Origin: Lepisosteus oculatus
Lineage: Eukaryota > Chordata > Actinopteri > Semionotiformes > Lepisosteidae
Assembly (NCBI RefSeq): GCF_040954835.1
Contig: NC_090698.1
Span: 5,826,501-5,890,500 of the forward strand
Direction of reading: 5' to 3'
Length of the DNA stretch: 64,000 nt
Part shown: in pieces, positions 35,801-46,400 of the stretch
How positions within the stretch are numbered: the first letter of the stretch is position 1
Layout: each line of letters starts with the position of its first letter
Program-made: the position numbers and the translations under genes
Notes under the pieces: model-generated
Databases searched by the model: none
What the model was told of the DNA's origin: nothing
The model's input: the letters and a program-made list of their open reading frames with translations, nothing else

Positions 35801-38800
35801 CCCTGCCCCCTCTCTCTGGTCATCACCGTATCTCTCCTCCCCCTGCCCCCTGCCCCCCCTCTCTGGTCGTCACCGTATCTCTCCTCCCCCTGCCCCCTGC
35901 CCCCTCTCTCTGGTCATCACCGTATCTCTCCTCCCCCTGCCCCCCCTCTCTGGTCATCACCGTATCTCTCCTCCCCCTGCCCCCTGCCCCCTCTCTCTGG
36001 TCATCACCGTATCTCTCCTCCCCCTGCCCCCTGCCCCCTCTCTCTGGTCATCACCGTATCTCTCCTCCCCCTGCCCCCCCTCTCTGGTCATCACCGTATC
36101 CCTCCTCCCCCTGCCCCCTGCCCCCCCTCTCTGGTCATCACCGTATCTCTCCTCCCCCTGCCCCCTCTCTCTGGTCATCACCGTATCTCTCCTCCCCCTG
36201 CCCCCTCTCTCTGGTCATCACCGTATCCCTCCTCCCCCTGCCCCCTGCCCCCCCTCTCTGGTCATCACCGTATCTCTCCTCCCCCTGCCCCCTCTCTCTG
36301 GTCATCACCGTATCTCTCCTCCCCCTGCCCCCTCTCTCTGGTCATCACCGTATCTCTCCTCCCCCTGCCCCCTGCCCCCCCTCTCTGGTCATCACCGTAT
36401 CTCTCCTCCCCCTGCCCCCTGCCCCCCCTCTCTGGTCATCACCGTATCTCTCCTCCCCCTGCCCCCTCTCTCTGGTCATCACCGTATCTCTCCTCCCCTG
36501 CCCCCTCTTTCTCTCCTCCCCCTGACCTCTCCTTCTTTCTCTTTGCACTTCTCTCCAGCAGTCTGTCTCCCTGACTTCTCACCTCTGACCCTAGTGATGG
36601 TTCCATGATCCCTCTCTCTCCAGGTCGCACATATCCGTTCACATTCAGTGCGAAACTTCACACAGACACACAAAAAGAAAAGACGCCGGTTAAACCAACA
36701 TTCTTGAAGTGATGGAAATGGAGGTGAGCAAGCTGTCTCGTCCCTCGGGTGACTGATGCACAGAGAGACAGGCTTAAAGTGACAAACACAGCGGAGTGGG
36801 GCAGGGAGCGGACAGGTAGCCGAATTCCCCCATGTTCCGATGAATCCGCAATACCCAGTCTTGCGGAATTGTCCATGTCTTGCAATAAAACTAGACTTTT
36901 TTTCCCACAGCTCCCAGCTGCCAACATCAGCGTGGTGTATGAAAGACTGGCGTTCCTCTGACGTTTGGCAGACTCACTACGTAGACATTCCTAAAGCCAC
37001 CGGTACATACTTACGATACGGGCGCAGTTCACTCCAAGTTCCCCGTTTACCTCCCCATGCTCTGAGAGCACAGGCACCACCTTTCCAAAATTAATTGGGT
37101 GCTGCACCCAATCAGCCCCTTTAGTGTAGAAGCAGTACTTCTACTGGTACTTGCGACACAGGTTTCCACTCTGGCTTCACTTCAGGGATCTTCTGCCTTG
37201 AAGGCAGCAGCTCCTTTGTGCGCTGAGTGGTGCCGGCGGTCTTCTCGGCCTGCAGTCTAGGGGTTTGTCTTTCTCCTCACTCTTACTCAGGAGCAGCCGG
37301 ACCTTCATCTTCTCCTGGGCCAGCTGCTCTCGGGTAGCCTCCTGGTCTGCTAGGGTTCGAGTCAGCTGACACTCGATATGACTGGGCCAGGGAGGGGGTA
37401 CCGGGATGCTTTATCCATGGTAAATCCAGCAGTTTTCTGTTTGCTTTTTTGTTTTCCTCAAGACAGATCGCTCACGCTGCTGCCCCCCAGTCATATTTGT
37501 GCGTACGAGTGTGTTGTTTTCCTGTCGCCCCGCTGACGCTGCCTTACGTGACACAGCCTGGCGTGGTGGTGTCAGAGAATAGGAGCTCTGATAGGCCAGT
37601 CCGGGAAAACAAACACATCAAGCAGCTGTAAGGTAAAGTGCTAGTGTCCTTTTACTCACAGAGTGCAGGGAAACTACGAAACTTGAAAGCTGCTTACTGG
37701 CCTCAAAAAAGCATGAAGTCTTCTCAAACTCTTTTCACAAACTCCGTATCTCTCAGGTTCCCCGATCAGTCGCTTCCTTCTCCCTCTCCCCTGGTGAACG
37801 TGTGCTCCAGAGGACCAGCCATCTGTCCCCACGTGGCAGACGGACCCAACCAGAAAGCCTCAGCTTCCTGCTTTATAAAGTGTCAGCCCACCACTTGTCT
37901 TGTGTTTAACTGGTCGGGTTTACAGCAGCTCCTTCCCTCACAGCATTAGAGGGAGTGAGACAAGTGTTACTGTTTTCCGAAGGTCAAATTTAGTTTAGAA
38001 ATGTACAGCATTAAAACTCAATTTTAATGCATTACAACAAACACTTCCTTAAAAAAATCTATTAATGCTACGTCATTACTAAGTCATCGCTGCACAATCT
38101 CACCGGGTAATCTGCAGAAACCTAGCTTTCGTCCTTACAGAATATATAATGTTTCACACTGAGTGACTGCTATTTAAGAACAGCTAAGAAACTCACAAAC
38201 ACCAAGATGAACAAAAACACACAAATACAAACAGACAGACCCAGCTCTGACCTCCTGTCTGGTATTGGCTGGCCCTGTCCATTGGAGCTGACCAGCACTC
38301 TGTAGACCACTGAGCCATTGAGGAGGGGCATAGGGACGTACCAGCCCAAAGAGCACAGCTCACTGCCACAGTGCACTGCAACACACACACGGACACTGTA
38401 AGGACACTGTGCTAGCACAGCAGGCAGCACCGCAACACACACACACAGATACTGTAAGGACACTGCGCTAGCACAGCGGCAGCACCGCAACACACACACA
38501 GACACTAAGGACACTGCGCTAGCACAGCAGGCAGCACTGCAACACACACACAGACACTAAGGACACTGCGCTAGCACAGCAGGCAGCACCGCAACACACA
38601 CACACAGATACTGTAAGGACACTGCGCTAGCACAGCGGCAGCACCGCAACACACACACAGACACTGCGCTAGCACAGCAGGCAGCACTGCAACACACACA
38701 CAGACACTAAGGACACTGCGCTAGCACAGCAGGCAGCACCGCAACACACACACACAGATACTGTAAGGACACTGCGCTAGCACAGCGGCAGCACCGCAAC

Positions 38801-40439
38801 ACACACACAGACACTAAGGACACTGCGCTAGCACAGCAGGCAGCACCGCAACACACACACAGACACTGTAAGGACACTGCGCTAGCACAGCAGGCAGCAC
38901 CGCAACACACACACAGACACTGTAAGGACACTGCGCTAGCACAGCAGGCAGCACCGCAACACACACACAGACACTGTAAGGACACAGCGCTAGCACAGCA
39001 GGCAGCACCGCAACACACACACAGACACTGTAAGGACACTGCGCTAGCACAGCAGGCAGCACCGCAACACACACACAGACACTAAGGACACTGCGCTAGC
39101 ACAGCAGGCAGCACCGCAACACACACACAGACACTAAGGACACTGCGCTAGCACAGCGGCAGCACTGCCACAGCGCACTGCAACACACACACAGACACTG
39201 TAAGGACACTGCGCTAGCACAGCAGCAGCACTGCAACACACACACAGACACTGTAAGGACACTGTGCTAACACAGAAGGACTCTTACCGTCATCCAGCAC
39301 CGGCGCTGTACTCAGCCTGGCCTCCAGGCGCTGGGGCTTCTGGCGGACTGGATGGACAGGCTCCTGGAAGATCACCGTGACGACAGGCTGTAGGCCGGTC
39401 AAGTAGGCCTCCCGTACAGCCTGCAAGGACATCTCCTGCCGGGGAGACAGAGAGACAGGGGACTGAAAGACAGGGAGACAGAGACAGAGAGAGACGCACA
39501 CACCCCAGAGAGGCCAGATGCCTTACCTGAGTCTCGCAGGCAAGGTCTATCCTCAGGTAATAGGGGAAGCCCAGGTAGTTCTGAAAGGCAGGAAGACAAG
39601 CAGTGTTGTTACTGACAAGGCGCACACACACTGTGGCCAAGCCCATGCAGCAGGCTGACTCCCTCAGAGGTCAGCTGGCCCTTACTGCCCTGAAGCCTCC
39701 TGACGATGGAAGCACTGGAGATTTACAACAACTGGCTCTCAAGACTCTTCAACAGAAACTGTCACCTTCACGCAGGGGAGGCTGGGAAATATAGGTTTCC
39801 CATATTGAGGTGTAAATGCTGCTATAGGAGAGTTATTCTTAACAACAGCTACCCCCAAAAATAAACCAATGGTCCGTCATATCAGCAGTGCCTTTACTGA
39901 AAAGGGAGCTGCAGGTAATTAGTTTCTACCATAGTAGGAAATACATGAATACACTGTCAGAGCTTTCACCTTCTCTGTGCCTGTCTAAAACTCTCCATCC
40001 TCCTCTTCACTTCTTTCACTGGTCCAAATGAAACCCAAGTTTCAAACTTCCACATCCAATACCCATGACAAACCTGGGGCACCGCTGTGGATTCCAATTC
40101 GGTACACTCCAGAAACGTCCAGCCAATAAAATAACAAACACGAAGCACTGGGCTTTAAGTTGTGGCTGTTCGTCGGCACGAAGTGTGGATCTGCTCCTGT
40201 GACCTCTGTGTCCGGGTCCCACTCACCGCACTGGGGTCCAGGGGGTCGACGGCCTGGTCAGTCAGCACGGCCATCACCTCCTTCACGGCCGGGACCGTCC
40301 CCTGCCTCTCGATGGAGCTGGAGAAGGAGGTCAGGTTCCCGAACTCGCACAGCCGCGCCATCCAGCCGCAGCCCCCGGCGCCGCGCGGCCCGCCGGCCAG
40401 CAGGCCCGACAGCCACAGGACCGCGCGCACAGCCAGCAT
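20874..40439 (-). CDS. catsperg: CatSper channel auxiliary subunit gamma (29 coding exons)
   Basis: Exons 5' to 3': 40227-40439, 39527-39580, 39288-39435, 38252-38375, 36583-36655, 34850-35005, 33886-34057, 33076-33213, 32646-32711, 32118-32255, 31220-31267, 30510-30642, 30266-30380, 29649-29810, 29028-29119, 28424-28637, 28080-28142, 27743-27923, 27196-27320, 26965-26986, 24435-24515, 24283-24339, 23792-23948, 23260-23323, 22810-22908, 22387-22491, 21775-21867, 21453-21552, 20874-21047. They give about 1121 residues, near the human length. Diagnostic blocks: [80 protein letters not shown]. It has an N-terminal signal peptide, a large ectodomain and one transmembrane helix at the start of the last exon ([19 protein letters not shown]), then a basic tail. 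CatSper gamma is part of the flagellar calcium channel needed for sperm hyperactivation. Phase fails between 26965 and 24515, and the 23948 acceptor is uncertain (see findings). Confidence 0.88.
21191..21396 (+). mobile_element. Foldback-family element in catsperg intron 28
   Basis: Starts agctgcgtcagcatgcgtag. The left arm contains gttcggctgtggagccttct and tcaggtgtgtg; the right arm carries cacacctgg, gtcgaaacattgtgtctc and tttcagcctggagtcaac. The arms are partly inverted copies of each other. Confidence 0.6.
21945..22172. mobile_element. Chimeric repeat: repeat A fragment joined to reverse SINE fragment
   Basis: Bases 21945-22075 resemble repeat A (ggggcgccagtccaccgcag). Bases 22075-22172 are a reverse SINE piece (aaatttggcccggacaccgg and gagaaatgcccgggg). 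Both lie in catsperg intron 26. Confidence 0.65.
23560..23791 (-). repeat. catsperg: ~105-bp tandem repeat containing the 3' end of catsperg exon 23
   Basis: On the minus strand, exon 23 ends with codons for [12 protein letters not shown] before its donor. Directly downstream, a second copy encodes [13 protein letters not shown] and a third, degraded one PGPTPRDP, each followed by a similar intronic stretch (gtcatactgcctggctctgt). The exon tail plus donor flank has been tandemly copied. The copies lack the GT of the true donor. Confidence 0.85.
24005..24215. repeat. GA-rich tandem repeat in catsperg intron 22
   Basis: Imperfect copies of gagacagagagagagtgatg fill the intron between exons 22 and 23. 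On the transcribed strand it is pyrimidine-rich. Confidence 0.85.
25140..26960. other. catsperg intron 20, no gene seen
   Basis: A long intron between 24516 and 26964. Bases 25150-25760 are GC-rich, with two similar blocks around ggggtccagt at 25367 and 25434, suggesting a short duplication. The remainder to 26960 is AT-rich and featureless. A missing small exon could lie here. Confidence 0.4.
27345..27742 (-). repeat. catsperg: ~65-bp minisatellite derived from the 3' end of catsperg exon 18
   Basis: On the minus strand, exon 18 ends ctgccagcctctctcagacag before gtgcc. Units downstream read ctgccagtctctacccctc then tcggacaggaactcagtg, so they resemble exon tail plus junction with the donor GT changed to GA. 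About five to six copies fill the intron up to exon 19. Confidence 0.75.
28640..29027 (-). repeat. catsperg: 54/66-bp minisatellite filling catsperg intron 15
   Basis: About six copies span the whole intron between exon 15 and exon 16. On the minus strand the unit holds ctgtctccctacagctctc, an acceptor-like pyrimidine-AG, and starts right at the weak donor (CA before gtctcc) of exon 15. Confidence 0.9.
31640..31855 (+). mobile_element. LINE RT 3' end (family B) in catsperg intron 10
   Basis: Contains aaagccagaggacacaggtg and ggaggagatccttggatc, then gatgggcggaatagcctc. These are the same modules as the 16185 copy, antisense to catsperg. Confidence 0.65.
33208..33775 (-). repeat. catsperg: 63-bp minisatellite carrying the catsperg exon 8 acceptor
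   Basis: About nine copies. On the minus strand most units read gtgctgtgtactgcag then tgtactgga. The genuine exon 8 junction is gtgtactgcag before TGTACTGGAAG at 33213. The unit thus contains the acceptor plus the first nine exon bases. All six frames tend to stay open, giving spurious ORFs. Confidence 0.9.
34521..34684 (+). mobile_element. Foldback element with near-perfect inverted arms
   Basis: The left arm begins aaaggaacaaattaaggttt and continues with gctgaaaagagaagaaaag. The right arm has cttttcttctcttttcagc and ends aaacctttatttgttccttt. The arms are about 65 bp with a short spacer containing cacctagggagacgg. It lies in catsperg intron 6. Confidence 0.7.
35205..36525. repeat. 39-54-bp CT-rich minisatellite in catsperg intron 5
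   Basis: About 28 copies of a unit with ctctctggtcatcaccgtat and ctcctccccctgcccc, differing by the number of CCCCTG blocks (39, 45, 48 or 54 bp). It fills most of the intron between exons 5 and 6. The 461-codon open frame across it is a by-product of unit lengths divisible by three. Confidence 0.95.
37150..37382 (-). pseudogene. Possible decayed coding fragment, coiled-coil-like
   Basis: On the minus strand a frame reads [20 protein letters not shown], then [14 protein letters not shown]. After a one-base shift it reads [20 protein letters not shown] and KPEWKPVSQ. The charged, heptad-like composition looks protein-derived rather than random. It lies in catsperg intron 4 and does not fit the CatSper gamma exon series. 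I do not recognise the source. Confidence 0.3.
38376..39262 (-). repeat. catsperg: ~45-55-bp minisatellite carrying the catsperg exon 4 acceptor
   Basis: About 17 copies nearly fill intron 3. On the minus strand units read gtgtgtgtgttgcggtgctg and tgtgctagcgcagtgtcc. At 39163-39190 a unit still has gtgttgcag then tgcgctgtggcagtg, which differs by one base from the first 15 bases of exon 4 (TGCACTGTGGCAGTG at 38375). Confidence 0.93.
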
Positions 40440-40537
40440 CCCCGGGAGGGAGAGGAGGGGTCACACCCACACTGCGCTCCTCAGGGCGCCCTGCTGACAA
40501 AGACAACCAAGGCCTCTCCTCAGGTAAGATGGTATTT

Positions 40538-40860
40538 ACGGGGACACTATACTGTGAGGAGGCGCCGTCCTTCGGATGGGATGTAAAACCGAGGTCCTGA
40601 CTCTCTGTGGTCATGAAAAATCCCAGGGCGTTTCTCAAAAAGAGTAGGGGTGTTACCCCAGTGTCCTGGCCAAATTTTCCCCTGGACTTTACCAATCATG
40701 GCCTCCTAATAATCCCCCTCTCTGAACTGGCTTCATCACTCTGCTCTCCTCCCACTGAGAGCTGGTGTGTGGGGAGAGGACTGGTACACACTGTACACAC
40801 TGGTGGTGGTGGAGGGGATCCCCATTACCTATGATTAGCTTTGAGTGGAGTGCCCAGAGG
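40538..40860 (+). mobile_element. SINE-like element, truncated, 100 bp upstream of catsperg ATG
   Basis: Matches the 6187 copy from gggacactatactgt to agctttgagtggagtg. It lacks the 5' part with the CTCF motif and the AT tail. It is antisense to catsperg. Confidence 0.8.
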
Positions 40861-41869
40861 GGAGAGGGGTCATACCCTCCCCATGCGGTCAGGGCCGGAT
40901 TCTGGGGTTCGTAGGCCCTCAGCACTTTCACTCCGAAATGTGCAAAAAGAGGAGGGGTCAACGCCCACTGAATGACGTCGATTGACATGACGCACTTCAA
41001 ACTAGTCTGATGCCAAACCACGTGATTGAAGGAGCCAGTCGAGCGACCATCACTCCGATACTTCCAGTTTCTAGAACAGCCGCTAGGCAGCGCGGGGTCA
41101 CCGATCTGGAGCCCCTCGAGTCGACCGCAAGCGTGTTGTTCCGGCTCGTTTTTTCGTTCGTCACTCGTGTGTCCCTCCTTCGTGGGCCCTGATGGGAAAT
41201 CCAGCACCGCCTGCGGTCGTGGTCGGGCGGCAGTTGCGGGATTTTATCGGGAACGACCTCCACACGAACCGCTGGAGAAAGTGCTTATGTAACAGAATGA
41301 GAACACCTCAGACGCAGGGTGTAAGCTCTGTTAATGAGCGGCCACACCAGGGCCGGCCTGTGTGAAGACCTGTAACCTGTAACTTCGCCTCCTGGGCAGG
41401 ACAGGACGACATGACGACCCTGTCAGGGCTGTCTGTCCTGTACATGCTCACTACTCACTCACTCAGTACTAGAGGCGAGAAGTCATCCTCACGGCCAGAC
41501 AGGGACTGAACCGCAGGGCCCACCGAGTCTCCCACTCCGTCCACACAACTATCACCGACACCCGGATCAAGTCTTTTCGCTCAATTTGTTAGCTTATTGT
41601 ATTTTCTTTCCCCACAAAGTAAACCTGCCGGTGCTGAGCAGAAATTTTCGTCAGGGTAACAGTCCTTCGTCGACGTTTTAGAAGAACGCCAAACACTCCC
41701 ACATCACAGCCTCACACAAGTAAGAAAATCGAGATTCGGAACACGCGATCCAAGATCCAAGAGGGAGTTCATTAACCCCGCAATGTCAACCAAGTCGGGT
41801 TTTTAAAGATGCAGATTGATTACTTTTCCCCCTAATTAGCTGCGGCCCCAACGTTTACCTCAGTCGCGC

Positions 41870-41985
41870 CCCTTCACCGTCCTCGAGACTGCCCCTGAGC
41901 GCGCGCGAGCGGAGCGCGAGGGAGGCGCTCGGAGGCCGACCCCGCCCCCTCTCGATCCTCATTGGCTGAGAGGTGCATGCCGGTT
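41870..41985 (-). promoter_or_regulatory. catsperg: Promoter-like block, candidate for catsperg
   Basis: GC- and CpG-rich. On the minus strand it has an inverted CCAAT box (cagccaatgagg) followed by a GC box (gggggcggggtc). It is 1.4 kb upstream of the catsperg start codon, so it would need a 5' UTR intron. Inference from motifs and position. Confidence 0.35.
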
Positions 41986-42435
41986 GAATCGGTTTTTAGA
42001 CAAACTACCAGAATTTTAAGACCCGATCTGCACGTTAACAAAGAAAAAAGAGACAGACTTAAAGAACGTCACGCTGAGCTCCGACAGAGCACGTCACAGA
42101 TTCAACAGTACGGAAACGCCTCGCCCTGTAGGTCCAGGAGAGCTCCCGGCCAGTACGGTTCACCAGTCACCCTAAATCCTTCAATCCTCAAGACAGGGGT
42201 CACTTGTAAGTAACTCTTTTACTTGAGGCTGAAGATTTGTGTACCAACCCAGCCGTAAACGCATTAATTGCATAACTGACTTGTAATTGAGCACAAGTAA
42301 ACTTTTCCAGTCCTTTGGAAATCGGTCTTTTAAAATGGTTACACACAACACTACCGGGATTGGAGCACCTCAGAAGCAGATTTAAAGAACATTACCCAGT
42401 GACCGATTTAGATGTGAAGCTCTTACCCGTTCTCT

Positions 42436-42606
42436 CCGTTAGGGGGCAGTGTGACTGTAGCTACAGTGGTCGGTGAACAGAGTGATATTGAGATGTGAAG
42501 CTCTTACCTCTCCTCTCCAGCAGGGGGCAGTGTGACAGCGATCGGCGCAACAGACAGTGACGGACTGAAATGTGAAGCTCTTACCTCTCCTCTCCGGCAG
42601 GGGGCG
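42436..42606 (+). promoter_or_regulatory. Three tandem CTCF-like motifs
   Basis: A unit of about 80 bp (gatgtgaagctcttac then ctcctctcc) is repeated three times. Each copy ends in a CTCF-like core: CCGTTAGGGGGCAG at 42436, CCAGCAGGGGGCAG at 42517 and CCGGCAGGGGGCG at 42594. The second fits CCASYAGRGGGCRS exactly. The motifs lie between the two transcription units. Confidence 0.5.
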
Positions 42607-42671
42607 TTGTTACTCCACTGACAGCCCAAGGCGGCAGACACACAGTGACACAGTGGGAGAGAGCAATCACC

Positions 42672-42677
42672 TTTATT
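42672..42677 (-). terminator. rinl: Polyadenylation signal of rinl
   Basis: AATAAA on the minus strand, about 805 bp after the rinl stop; the first canonical signal reached. The intervening sequence would be the 3' UTR. Confidence 0.5.
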
Positions 42678-43481
42678 ACAGTGAAATCTGCAGAGATGCC
42701 CACCCTGCACATGTGTGCAGAGCGTGGGTTCAGTGTGAGAATACAGGGCAGTGAGAGCACAGCAAGCATGGCGTGGGACATAACATATACAAGATACAGT
42801 GTGTGGATATTCAGGGAACATGTAGTCCCTATCATTATTCTTATTTACACTCTCCAGGGCAAGCAGACGCAGTCTGTTCCTTCGTTCGTGAAGGAGTTCA
42901 GCAGCAGGCATGCTATCTAACAGGGGCTCCCGCAAATAAGTTACTTAATTGAGTCTTAATTACTCCGCGGACCCTTAATCACCCCGTCCACCCTGCTGTT
43001 GAGAATGACTGGAACCACCGATCAACCAGGGAGTGACTGGACTGGACTCGAATGGAGCGGAGTCGCAGATCGGGACGGTCCGGTCCGGTCCGGCCCTGTG
43101 GGGCCCGACCCAGACGCCCCCAGCCTCGATCATCAAGCACCGCTCGGCGTTTGTTTTCCTTCCTGTCGCCGAGTTCTCTCTCAAAGTGGAGCGGTGGCTT
43201 TGTTGACCGGGAACAGGAAGTTCTTCCATCGCCCCCCGCAGAGACGCCACAGCGGGCCCCGGGGGGGGGGCTTGAGGACCACTGCAGCTGGGCCGGCCTG
43301 GACCCCTCTCTACGGGCCTCAGAAGCCCACCTCTGGACTGTTTCATCAGCGGGACTAAACGAGTCATTCTGCTCGGGACAGGGCTCCAGCCACGGGGAGG
43401 CCGATCCGGTCTGCGTCTCCCTGCGCCTCCCGCCCCGCTGCTCGGGAAGTCCGGCTCGGTCTGCGGCTCCCCTCCCGCTGG

Positions 43482-46400
43482 CTAGCAGGACTCCGGGGGC
43501 CCCGCCGAGGGCCCGCCCTCGCTCCCCTCGCTGTCCCACTGGGGCCGGCCGCACGGCGCCCTCTCCCACTCCACCGACTCCCCCTGCGCGACGGGGGCGC
43601 TGTCCCTCCGCGGGGCCCCGGCCCGATCGGGCTCTCCCGACCCCCGGTCCCAGTCCGCCGGCTCCCCCTGCAGGACGGGGGCGCTGTCGAGCTCCTCGGA
43701 GGCCTCCCTGAGAACCCCCAGCTCGCTGGCGGGGCTCTTCGCGTCCGGGGTGCGTCGGGGCCCGGGGCGCTCGTCGGGGGCCGCCGCCGGCGCCCCGTCC
43801 TCCTGAGCGGCGGCCTCGTGCCCCGGCCCCTCCCCTTGCAGGCGGCCCCTGTGGGGCCCGCGGCCCCTGCCCCGCGCCTGGCCGGAGTGCAGAGTCCTCC
43901 GGCGGTGCCACTGGTTGATGGACTGCTGGGCCTCGACGCTGACCTGCCGGGCGGCCAGCCGTGGCCGGAATGTGGAGACGTGGAAGAGGGTGGCGTAGAC
44001 GGAGGTGAGGTAATACCCCCCTGGAAGACAGGAAGTGCAGCGCCGTCACACGGGCGGGAGACAGACTGCTGGAGCAGGGCTAGCAAGGCCCTGGGAGCCA
44101 CAGAAGACACAGGCAGGCCCACGGAACTTCAGCACCAAGAACTGGTTCCCAATTTTACTGCACAATCGGTTTTTAGTTAACTACTGAGATTGTGTGGTTG
44201 CCCCAGGCAGGGTGTAGTTGTCGTGATCAGTGTGCAGCTGTCCCAGTCAGTATGCAGCACCCCCGGGCAGTGTCTATTTGCCCCAGTCAGTATGTAATCA
44301 TCCCAGTTAGTGCACAGTTGCCCTGGTCATCGTGTAATAATCCCAGTTAGTGTGGAGTTGCCCTGGTCATCGTGTAATCATCCCAGTTAGTGCACAGTTG
44401 CCCTGGTCATCGTGTAATCATCCCAGTTAGTGTGGAGTTGCCCTGGTCATTGTGAAGCTGCCCCGGTCAGTATGTAATTTCCCCAGTCAGTGAACAGTTG
44501 CCCCCGTCAGTGTGTAGTTGTCATGATCAGTTGTCAGTGGCAGTTGCCACAGTCTTTGTGTACCTGCCCCGTCCCTGTGTGTGTGCAGTTGCGCCAGTCA
44601 GTGTGTGTGTAGTCGTCCCAGTGAGTGTGCAGTTGCCCCAGTCAGTGTGTGTAATCGTCCCAGTGTGTGTGCAGTTGCCCCTGTCAGTAGTGTGATTGTC
44701 CCAGTGAGTGTGCAGTTGCCCCAGTCAGTAGTGTGATTGTCCCAGTGAGTGTGCAGTTGCCCCAGTCAGTAGTGTGATTGTCCCAGTGAGTGTGCAGTTG
44801 CTCCAGTCAGTATGTGTAATCATCCCAGTGAGTGTGCAGTTGCCCCAGTCAGTGTGTAATTGTCCCAGTGAGTGTACAGTTGCCCCAGTGTGTGTATTCA
44901 TCCCAGTGAGTGTGCAGTTGCCCTGCTTTCTCTCACCCTCGCCCTGCAGCTGCCCTGGGTCCAGCAGCTCCATCATGTAGTCGGTGTTGAGCTGCAGCTG
45001 AGAGATGTCACTGCGCAGACACACCCAGGTGAGACAGGGCAGGAAGTCATCTGCCCCATAGACAGCCCCTGAGAGAGAGGACAGGCCCCCTTACAACACA
45101 GGCTACACACAGACACACCAAGATACTGCTGCCCAGAGAGGACCATGTTGATACCTTCGATACCTTCCTGGGCTAAAGAACGCCCACAACGAAGACTGAG
45201 AGGAGACTGGGTTCCTTAAAGGCACTGGCTGACAAAGTCATGTGTTGAGAGTCAACACTGAAACACAGGACACAACCGGAAACTGCAGAACTGCTTTGAC
45301 AACCATCAAAACGAGGCAGTTCTTCACACAAAGGGTTGAGTCTGGAGAGGTGGCTGATATCCTAGCTTCTTGTAAGAAACAGCTAGATGAGATAACTCAA
45401 TAACCTACTGAAAACACAGAAAAATGAGCTAAATGGGTCGTCAGGTATGCACAGACCCAGGACATAACTAAACAGTAATACAGCCGCCGAGAGACAGGAC
45501 TGTAATTCACAGCACACTTACTGTATGTATCTTCAGACTATGAGAGAAAAAGGGAGGAAGGGTAAATCGAAAGACTTTGCTGCATGGTAACAGGGTAAAT
45601 AGAGAAGCCAACGCAGTGAGCCTCCTAACGCCAGTGAGCGCCCGTGCCACACGTCTCTCTGTGTGCCCGTGTGATCCTGCAGGTCTCGGGGTGTAGTTAC
45701 TCCTCCTACAGCACAGGGGGCGCTCTCACCGCTGCCGGAGCTCATGGCCTGGTAGATGCTCTTGCAGATCTTCAGCAGGTGTTGCACCTTCTTGCTGGGG
45801 GAGTAGGCCTGGTGCAGGGCAGCGAGGCGCTGCTGGATCTTCTCCATGGCGACCGCATCGGGCACGCCCACCCCGGAGGACCCGCCCAGCTCCTCCAGGC
45901 TCCGCCCCCGCATGCGCTGCTGGTTGTCGGAGAGGCGCTGCAGGGTGCCGTCGCGGGAGCGGTAGTCGTGGAGACAGGAGTAGAGGTGAGGACAGAGGGG
46001 CTTGAGAACGATCTTGTGGAGAGTGAGCTCCAGCATCGCATCTACAGAGGGAGGAGGAGAGCTGGGTATTAAGAGGGGGGTTTGTTTACATGACACACGC
46101 CCAGGGCAGCACCCCAGCAACGCCCTGACTCACAGAGAGGCCGACTCGGGAAGAGAGGGGATTGCTTTGGCGATCCTTGTCGGGTTAGTTATCTAAGTTT
46201 AACTACAGTGTCGGCAAGAAGCCCAGGCCAGGAACGATAACTGACTAACGGAAGAAGAAGGGGGCTTCTTCAGGGTGGAAGGAGAAAGTGGCACCTGACG
46301 GCGCAAGTGAAAGCGGCTTGAGAGGACCGACAAGATGAGGCGTCTTTACACTAAGTGTGGCGGGAGTGTGGAACAAGTCGCCCTGGCCGTGCTGTTCACC

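Larger units (their letters stand above)
40440..42590. other. Intergenic region, catsperg 5' side to rinl 3' end
   Basis: Contains a truncated SINE, unique sequence at 40870-41860, a promoter-like GC-rich block at 41870-41985 and three tandem CTCF-like sites at 42436-42606. No gene is visible. On the minus strand, tttgtcagcag near 40491 is a possible acceptor for a catsperg 5' UTR exon. Confidence 0.5.

Noticed and set aside
35140-36525. 461-codon open frame, Pro/Ser/His-rich, plus strand
   Set aside because: It coincides with the CT-rich minisatellite whose units are multiples of three. It is antisense to catsperg intron 5 and has no conserved domain.
42979-44122. Two long minus-strand frames (356 and 252 codons) and plus-strand frames over the same DNA
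   Set aside because: They are other frames of the GC-rich last exon of rinl. The true frame continues the VPS9 domain (YYLTSVYATL) and stops at 43482.
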